From contig NZ_WTYL01000002.1 in NCBI RefSeq assembly GCF_009828115.1, forward strand, positions 992,001-1,056,000: DNA of 64,000 nucleotides, given 5' to 3'. The position numbers and the translations under genes were made by a program. The first letter of the stretch is position 1. Each line of letters begins with the position of its first letter. Positions 58,613 through 64,000 of the stretch are shown here, one piece after another. Below the pieces are notes generated by a model. It was not told where the DNA came from. It searched no databases and was given only the letters and a program-made list of their open reading frames with translations. The stretch is from Allopontixanthobacter sediminis. Lineage in GTDB: Bacteria > Pseudomonadota > Alphaproteobacteria > Sphingomonadales > Sphingomonadaceae.

Positions 58613-60100
58613 TTACTCCGCCGCCTGCAGGTTTGCACTTGAATGGGCGGCTTCGAAGCGCAGGATACCGTCCTCGATCGGCAGATTTTTCAAATCATCC
58701 CGGTCCTTGCGGTAATCCTGATTCATGCGCCAGGGCATGACCGGCGAGTTCCTGGGCATCAAATGTTTGGAGCGCTGGAGATAGCCGGACGAGAAATCGA
58801 AAATGTCGTCTTCCTCCAGCCCATGGTTCTCGGCCAGTATGGGGGTGACGATTTCCGCCCCCAGTTCGTCCATCCGGTTCATCACCTTGCAAACATATTC
58901 GGCGACGATATCGACCCGCAGCGTCCAGCTTGCGTTGAGATAACCGAATACCGCCGCGAAATTCGGCAGGTTCGAAAACATGCAGTGCTTGTAATAGTAG
59001 CGTTCGTTGAACCGGACCGGTTCGCCATCGACGCTGATGGCGATCTTGCCCATCACCGCAATATTCAGTCCGGTTGCGGTGACGATGATGTCGGCCGGAA
59101 GAACGCTCCCCGATGCAAGCCTGATTCCTTCCGGCACGAAGCGGTCGATCTGGTCGGTAACAATTTCGGCCTTACCGGCCTTCATCGCTTCGAAAAGATC
59201 ACCGTCCGGAATGAAGCACATTCTTTGTTCCCACGGATTATAGGGCGGTTCCAGGGCTACTGGATCGTATTTGTCCCCCAGCGCTTTTCGCGCCCGGTCC
59301 TTCAGCGAATCCGCCACTTGCTCGGGGTGGGTCCGCGAACGCTTGAACATGAGATCGGTCAGGAAGACGTTTTTCCACCGGGTCAGCCGATAGGCCCATT
59401 CATCGGGCAGGACCTTGCGCAGGAAATTGGCAATGCCGTCTTTCGCCGGGACCGACCGAATCCATGTCGGGGTCCGCTGCAGCATCGTTACCTTCGCCGC
59501 TTTTTCCGCCATGACCGGGACGATGGTTACCGCCGTTGCGCCGGATCCGATCACGACCACGTTCTTGTCGGAATAATCGAAATTCGCGGGCCAGAATTGC
59601 GGGTGGACAATTTCGCCGGCGAAATCTTCGGTTCCCTGGAACCCGGCGTCATAGGGCTGATCGTAATCGTAATAGCCTGAGCCTAGGAACAACCAGTTGG
59701 CGGTCATCACATGCTGCTGACCGCCGGTTTCCACGGTAACGTGCCAGCGTGCCTCCTCATGGCGGAAGTCAGCACTGAGGACCTTGTGATCCAGGCGGAT
59801 ATGGCGGCGGATGCCGCGTTCATCCGCAATGCGGTTCAGATAATCGAGAATCCGCTCGCCTTTGGCGATGCTTTCCTCGTCCCGCCACGGCTCGAACCCG
59901 AAACCCAGGGTATGCATGTCGCTGTCGGAACGGATCCCGGGATAACGGAACAGGTCCCATGTCCCGCCCAGCTTCTCGCGCCGGTCGAGCACCGCATACG
60001 ACCGATTGGGACAGGTCATTTCCATGTGCGCGGCCATGCCGATGCCGGAAATACCGGCGCCGACGATCAGTACATCGAAATCAGGGGGCGTCGCGAGCAA
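58613..60100 (-). CDS. Flavin monooxygenase with Baeyer-Villiger fingerprint
   Basis: A 495-aa FAD- and NADPH-dependent monooxygenase. Two Rossmann motifs are visible, VGAGISGIGMA (FAD, residues 12-22) and VIGSGATAV (NADPH, about 187-195), and between them FAGEIVHPQFWP fits FxGxxxHxxxW(P/D), the type I Baeyer-Villiger fingerprint, not the FMO form ending in YK. It therefore probably inserts oxygen into ketones. The start is TTG 60100, backed by TAGGAGAG 5 bases upstream; no suitable ATG exists. Confidence 0.88.
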   Translation of the reverse strand: MLATPPDFDVLIVGAGISGIGMAAHMEMTCPNRSYAVLDRREKLGGTWDLFRYPGIRSDSDMHTLGFGFEPWRDEESIAKGERILDYLNRIADERGIRRHIRLDHKVLSADFRHEEARWHVTVETGGQQHVMTANWLFLGSGYYDYDQPYDAGFQGTEDFAGEIVHPQFWPANFDYSDKNVVVIGSGATAVTIVPVMAEKAAKVTMLQRTPTWIRSVPAKDGIANFLRKVLPDEWAYRLTRWKNVFLTDLMFKRSRTHPEQVADSLKDRARKALGDKYDPVALEPPYNPWEQRMCFIPDGDLFEAMKAGKAEIVTDQIDRFVPEGIRLASGSVLPADIIVTATGLNIAVMGKIAISVDGEPVRFNERYYYKHCMFSNLPNFAAVFGYLNASWTLRVDIVAEYVCKVMNRMDELGAEIVTPILAENHGLEEDDIFDFSSGYLQRSKHLMPRNSPVMPWRMNQDYRKDRDDLKNLPIEDGILRFEAAHSSANLQAAE

Positions 60101-60142
60101 TGGTTCTCTCCTACTGACACCGATGTAAGCACATGCGTTGCC

Positions 60143-61186
60143 TCAAGGCCAGTCCCTCTTTGCAACCTTGGTCCGCTGGTCCGGCATTCCCATGGCGACG
60201 AGCAAACCGGTTTTTTCCTGCCGGTCTCGGAAATCGTCCTTGCTGCCCATGCCGCGCCAATCCGCCAGGATCAGCGATTGCGCAACCGCTCCGCCCAGGG
60301 TCGTGCCCGGTCCGGTGACAATGAACAAGTCGGGCGCGAATTCGCGTGCGGCCACTTCCACGGCACGGGTAAAGTCGTAGGTTCGGGTGACTTGCGCACC
60401 CAACGTATAGTCCCATAGCGCGTCGGTGTCGCTGGCATGCGGCCACCAGACCGCGCCGCGCCCGTCGATCATCGGGAGGGAGGGCTGGCCGAACATCCCG
60501 GGCGGCAGTCGCTCGCGGCCCCGGGCAGCCACCGGTTCCTGCAATCGGGTGTGGAACGCGGCATGATTGCCCAGCCGCATCGGGAAGCGGCCTTGCAGCA
60601 GCTCCGCTTCCGCCTCGAACGCTGCCAGACCGGACGCATCGCCTGCCAGCACCAGCATCCCGCCAAGCGCGATCGACAGCCGCAGCGTATGCCCCTCGCG
60701 CGCGTCGATATCCGCGGCCATCGCCAACAGGGCATCGCGCCGGCCCGGATCGGGCCGCCAGTCGTCCCCGAGGAACGGATACACCAGTTGTCCGCCGATC
60801 AGCGATTCCTGCATCAACGTACCCATGGTGTTGGCTACCTTGAAACCGTCTTCCGGCGACACCGCACCCGCGCAGGCCAGCGCCGAGTACCAGCCCATCG
60901 AATTGCCGGTCACCGCCACGACCTCGGCTTGGTCCGGGTCGATGCTGAGGAAATCACCCAACGTCGCGGCGTAGATCAGGCCGGAAGCGTTATCGCCGCG
61001 GGTATGCTTGAGCCCGGAAAATCGCTCCGCACCGTCGAGTTCGCTCAGTGTTTCCTGTCCGGCGGCTGCGCGCTGCGCGTCGAATTGTGCCAGCAGCGCC
61101 GCGTCGGGGAAATGCCGCGCAAGGTATCCGAGCTCCGGTTTGTTGTAGGTTCCGCGTCCGGGGCAGATGACGACTGCGGTCTTCAT
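60143..61186 (-). CDS. FabD-like acyltransferase lacking the malonyl-binding arginine
   Basis: A 347-aa protein with the malonyl-CoA:ACP transacylase fold. The nucleophile is S96 in TGNSMGWYSAL and the catalytic histidine H212 in AAFHTRLQ. Two FabD features differ: the oxyanion glutamine of PGQG is R11 (CPGRGTY), and the arginine of RG-LMQ that grips the malonyl carboxylate is M121 (NTMGTLMQES). This suggests a non-carboxylated acyl substrate. It overlaps the upstream E1 gene by 4 bases, so the pair probably works together. The function is inferred. Confidence 0.82.
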   Translation of the reverse strand: MKTAVVICPGRGTYNKPELGYLARHFPDAALLAQFDAQRAAAGQETLSELDGAERFSGLKHTRGDNASGLIYAATLGDFLSIDPDQAEVVAVTGNSMGWYSALACAGAVSPEDGFKVANTMGTLMQESLIGGQLVYPFLGDDWRPDPGRRDALLAMAADIDAREGHTLRLSIALGGMLVLAGDASGLAAFEAEAELLQGRFPMRLGNHAAFHTRLQEPVAARGRERLPPGMFGQPSLPMIDGRGAVWWPHASDTDALWDYTLGAQVTRTYDFTRAVEVAAREFAPDLFIVTGPGTTLGGAVAQSLILADWRGMGSKDDFRDRQEKTGLLVAMGMPDQRTKVAKRDWP

Positions 61187-63378
61187 TTCGCATCTCCCAC
61201 CAACGTCCGCGCGGCGGTGATGATCTGCTCCGCTGAGGGCATAGTCGCCGCATAGGCGGGGCCGGTCGGGATGAAGCTGTCACGCGCGCTGATCCGGGCG
61301 AGGGGGCGGTTTTCGCGGTCCTGCTCCGTAAATATGGTCATGAGCGCATCAGCGATGCCGCCGCTGGCGCGGGTTTCATCGACGATCAGCACGTGGCGGC
61401 AGCCCTCGGCGGCGGCCAGCATGGCCCGTTCGGGCAGCGGTGATAGCCAGTTCAGGTCGATGACGCGCGCCGATATCCCCTCAGCCTCGAGCGTCCGCCG
61501 AGCCTGATGCGAAAGATAGGCCCCGTTGGCGAAGCTGATGATCGCGAGGTCTTCACCAGCCCCGGTTGTGGTCACTTCGCCAAACCCGATCCGTTCGCCT
61601 GTCGCCGGGTAGGTGCCGAGCGAGCCGCCATCGCCCGTTTCATGAAGGTCACGCATTCCGTACAGCGCGATCGGTTCGAGAAAGACCACCAGCCGCTGTT
61701 CTTCTCGCGCCAGCCGCACGCATTCGCGCAGCAGCCGGACGGCGTTTGGCCCATTGGACGGGCATGCCAGGATCAGGCCGGGAATATCGCGCAGCACCGC
61801 CACCGAATTGTCGTTGTGGAAATGCCCCCCGAAGCCTTTTTGATAACCAAGCCCGGCGATCCGCAGAATCATCGGGTTGGTGTATTGGCCGTTCGAGAAA
61901 AACGGCAGGGTCGCCCCTTCGCCGCGCAGCTGGTCCTCGGCGTTATGGAGATAAGCCAGGAATTGGATTTCCGGAATTGGCAGCAATCCGTTCTGCGCCA
62001 TGCCAAGCGCCAGTCCGAGGATGGACTGCTCGTCCAGCAGCGTATCGATCATCCGCGCACGCCCGAAGCGCTGGGTGAGCTTTTGGGTCACGCCGTAGAC
62101 CCCGCCTTTGCGGCCGATATCCTCCCCCATCATCACGATCTCCGGGTGGTCCAGCATCAGATCGGTCAGCGCGAAATTGATCAGGCGAGACATGATCTGC
62201 GGCTGGTCAGCGGATTTCAGGTCGGCCCCGAAGACTGCGCTGCGCACGTCATCCGGTACGCCGTTGGTCGGGGTGTGCTCGCGGCGCGGCGGGATGATGC
62301 TGTCCATGACCTCTTCCGCCGTTTCGAGCCGCGGGCGCGTGACCGCCTCCTGCGCCACCCGCTCGACTCGCCGGTTGGTGCTCTCATAGATCGCAAGTGC
62401 CTCGTCTGGCGTCAGCGCACCCGCATCGGCCAACAGGCGGACCGAATGGAGCAGGGGATCGTTCGCTTCATCCGCCTCGACCTCGGACTTGGCGAGGTAA
62501 GTTGTCGGTACGTCCGCGCCGGCGTGGCCATACAGTCGGACGGTGCGGATATGAAGGAAAGCAGGTTTGCGGCGGGTACGGACGAAATCTGCGGCCTCGG
62601 CAGCAACACGGAACGTCTCGAAGATATTTAGCCCGTCGCAGTGGAAATAGCGGAGGCCGGGCCGATGGGCGAAGCTGGCAGCGATCCAGCCATCGGGCGT
62701 CTTGGTGGAGATACCGATGCCGTTGTCCTCGCATACGAACAGCAGCGGCAGCGGGACCTTCTGGAATGCCGTCCAGCAAGCGGTGTTGATCGCACCTTGC
62801 GCCGTGGAATGGTTGGCGGAGGCATCGCCGAAGGAACACATGACGATCGCATCGTCGGGCAACAGCTGATGTTCCGGGCGAATGCGCCTTGCGAGGCCGA
62901 CCGAATACGCTGCCCCCACCGCTTTGGGCAAATGGCTGGCGATGGTCGAAGTCTGCGGCGGGATATTTAGCGCTTTCGACCCGAGCACCTTGTGCCGCCC
63001 GCCCGAAATCGGGTCTTCGCTGGAGCAGGCGAAGGACAGCAGCATGTCCCAGGTGATGGTTTGGCTCGCAACCTGGCTTGCGCGCTGGATCTGGAAAGCG
63101 GCGTCGCGGTAGTGGAGGAACGCCATGTCAGTCGGGCGCAGGGCGGCCGCGACAGACGCCATCCCTTCATGACCGGAAGAACCGATGGTGTAGAACCCCT
63201 GTCCCGCCGCCTGCATCGCGCGGCTGGTACGGTCGAGAGCTCGGGTCAGGCAACCGGATCGGTAGATGGAAACGGCCAGCTCCGGCGGCAGCGCTGCACC
63301 GGGCGCGTTGCCCGCGGGCAGGTCGCCCGCCGCGACCCGGCGCAGGAAATTGTCGTGAACGATAGCCGCGCGGTCCAT
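61183..63378 (-). CDS. Fused alpha/beta E1 component of a 2-oxoacid dehydrogenase
   Basis: A 731-aa thiamine-diphosphate enzyme with both E1 halves in one chain. The alpha part (about residues 1-370) has HYRDAAFQ and the cofactor motif GDASANHSTAQGAINTACW ... EDNGIG. The beta part (about 395-731) has VMMGEDIGRKGGVYGVT and ILACPSNGPNAVRLL. Such enzymes decarboxylate 2-oxo acids (branched-chain type) and pass an acyl group on. No E2 lipoyl acyltransferase or E3 is near; the downstream acyltransferase overlapping by 4 bases may be its acceptor or partner. Confidence 0.9.
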   Translation of the reverse strand: MDRAAIVHDNFLRRVAAGDLPAGNAPGAALPPELAVSIYRSGCLTRALDRTSRAMQAAGQGFYTIGSSGHEGMASVAAALRPTDMAFLHYRDAAFQIQRASQVASQTITWDMLLSFACSSEDPISGGRHKVLGSKALNIPPQTSTIASHLPKAVGAAYSVGLARRIRPEHQLLPDDAIVMCSFGDASANHSTAQGAINTACWTAFQKVPLPLLFVCEDNGIGISTKTPDGWIAASFAHRPGLRYFHCDGLNIFETFRVAAEAADFVRTRRKPAFLHIRTVRLYGHAGADVPTTYLAKSEVEADEANDPLLHSVRLLADAGALTPDEALAIYESTNRRVERVAQEAVTRPRLETAEEVMDSIIPPRREHTPTNGVPDDVRSAVFGADLKSADQPQIMSRLINFALTDLMLDHPEIVMMGEDIGRKGGVYGVTQKLTQRFGRARMIDTLLDEQSILGLALGMAQNGLLPIPEIQFLAYLHNAEDQLRGEGATLPFFSNGQYTNPMILRIAGLGYQKGFGGHFHNDNSVAVLRDIPGLILACPSNGPNAVRLLRECVRLAREEQRLVVFLEPIALYGMRDLHETGDGGSLGTYPATGERIGFGEVTTTGAGEDLAIISFANGAYLSHQARRTLEAEGISARVIDLNWLSPLPERAMLAAAEGCRHVLIVDETRASGGIADALMTIFTEQDRENRPLARISARDSFIPTGPAYAATMPSAEQIITAARTLVGDAK

Positions 63379-63417
63379 AGCCTGCCTGTATAAGTCCTTT
63401 TTCGCCTAACCGCCGGA

Positions 63418-64000
63418 TCAGGCGGGAACGGTTATCTTCTTGCCGCTGAACACGGCTTGCCAGCTCTGGATTTCGGAAAAAACCACATCGTCCGCCGCGT
63501 GCATCAGTTCCGCGACGTGCCGGTATTCCAGCCGCTCTGCCGGCGCGCCTTGCAACAATGCGATGCGGTCCGCAACCACCCCCAGCTTTTCCGCGGCAAC
63601 TTCCGAAATCGTCGCGAAACGTTCGAAATCGCCGAAGTAACGAATGCCCGCGAAGGCACCGCCGAGGGTCGGCAAGGCGACGCCTAGCACGGTAAAAAGC
63701 TTTGCCGCATGGTCCGGCCATCCGCCAGCAAGGCCTGTGAAATGTTCGGCGGCCACCAGCCCGAGGTAGATTGCAACGGCCAGTACGGCAGCAACGAACA
63801 GCACGGCTGACAGCCTGTCCAGCCCTTCGTGCACCCGGTTCAGTTGGCGGGCCTTGCGCCGATGATAGTCGCGCTGCGGCAAAACCTGGTGATCGCGCAA
63901 GATACCCAGCGCCGCGTGGAGGTATGGCTTGCCGATTTTCGCTTCCGGCAGGCCGACCGCGCGCATGCTGTGGCGGGCATACCATTCGGGCCAGAAGCTC
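63418..64000 (-). CDS. Membrane protein, C-terminal part (N-terminus beyond window)
   Basis: The frame is open to the right edge: coding sequence continues upstream of the internal ATG at 63966 (SFWPEWYARHS before it), so the true start lies outside. The visible 193 residues show a basic helical stretch (DYHRRKARQLNRVHEGLDRL), two membrane helices (about 55-75 and 90-112 from the internal ATG) and a short cytoplasmic tail. The pattern resembles DUF4231/SLATT-type membrane proteins, but I cannot assign it with confidence. Confidence 0.65.
   Translation of the reverse strand, partial: SFWPEWYARHSMRAVGLPEAKIGKPYLHAALGILRDHQVLPQRDYHRRKARQLNRVHEGLDRLSAVLFVAAVLAVAIYLGLVAAEHFTGLAGGWPDHAAKLFTVLGVALPTLGGAFAGIRYFGDFERFATISEVAAEKLGVVADRIALLQGAPAERLEYRHVAELMHAADDVVFSEIQSWQAVFSGKKITVPA

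Overview
The window reads as chromosome from an aerobic anoxygenic phototrophic alphaproteobacterium, most likely Sphingomonadales close to Erythrobacteraceae. This rests on a bacteriochlorophyll a gene cluster with an O2-dependent cyclase (acsF) and no anaerobic bchE in view, an alphaproteobacterial ALAS-type hemA, the order NDUFA12 - DUF2155 - aat and tRNA-Trp - secE - nusG - rplK - rplA, an Oar-like TonB-dependent receptor, and high G+C throughout. Species cannot be named from the sequence alone. Coding density is high and no gene-free stretch exceeds about 300 bases.

Layout. 1-4.7 kb: a PaoBC-type molybdenum hydroxylase (cut at the left edge) with its XdhC-family maturation protein and a MobA/MocA-like nucleotidyltransferase. 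4.7-7.6 kb: a small membrane protein, a MaoC/FAS1-like dehydratase and methylmalonate-semialdehyde dehydrogenase. 7.7-30.5 kb: photosynthesis gene cluster. Its left arm runs leftward (ppaA-ppsR; then bchG-pucC family-bchP-tspO-small membrane protein). Its right arm is a 15 kb rightward operon, bchFNBHLM-lhaA-puhABC-orf98-acsF-puhE-hemA, followed by a convergent lipoprotein cytochrome c. Two PpsR/CrtJ-type TGT-N12-ACA operators lie upstream of bchG and bchF and are almost mirror images. Absent from the window are pufBALM, bchCXYZ, bchIDO and all crt genes, so this is about half of a cluster.

30.6-36.4 kb: a DUF3422 protein, a persulfide-sensor-like ArsR regulator with two YeeE/YedE sulfur-transport proteins, a YhhQ-like queuosine-precursor transporter, a CNT nucleoside transporter and an isopenicillin-N-synthase-like dioxygenase. 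36.6-43.4 kb: a large Oar-like TonB-dependent receptor with a TonB-like partner, GDP-mannose genes (manC, manA) and a DUF2721 protein. 43.4-47.4 kb: a PHA-granule-like protein, an XpaC-like protein and TelA, divergent from a DUF389 membrane protein. 47.4-52.3 kb: fatty acyl-AMP ligase, recX, DUF192, NDUFA12, DUF2155, aat and tRNA-Trp. 52.5-56.7 kb: a 49-codon gene, an alanine:cation symporter, then secE-nusG-rplK-rplA. 56.7-64 kb: a GNAT/FemAB-like protein, a CinA-like protein, a flavin monooxygenase with the Baeyer-Villiger fingerprint, a FabD-like acyltransferase lacking the malonyl-binding arginine coupled to a fused alpha/beta 2-oxoacid dehydrogenase E1, and a membrane protein cut by the right edge.

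How it fits together: the cluster supplies 5-aminolevulinate (HemA), Mg insertion (BchH), methylation (BchM), oxygen-dependent ring closure (AcsF), protochlorophyllide reduction (BchNBL), vinyl hydration (BchF), esterification and tail reduction (BchG, BchP), pigment delivery (two PucC-family proteins) and reaction-centre H subunit plus assembly factors (PuhABCE). PpsR, PpaA and TspO are the local regulators. The most unusual points are the bchF start region, the mirrored operators, the half cluster, the conserved-looking 98-residue cluster protein, and the acyltransferase/E1 pair.
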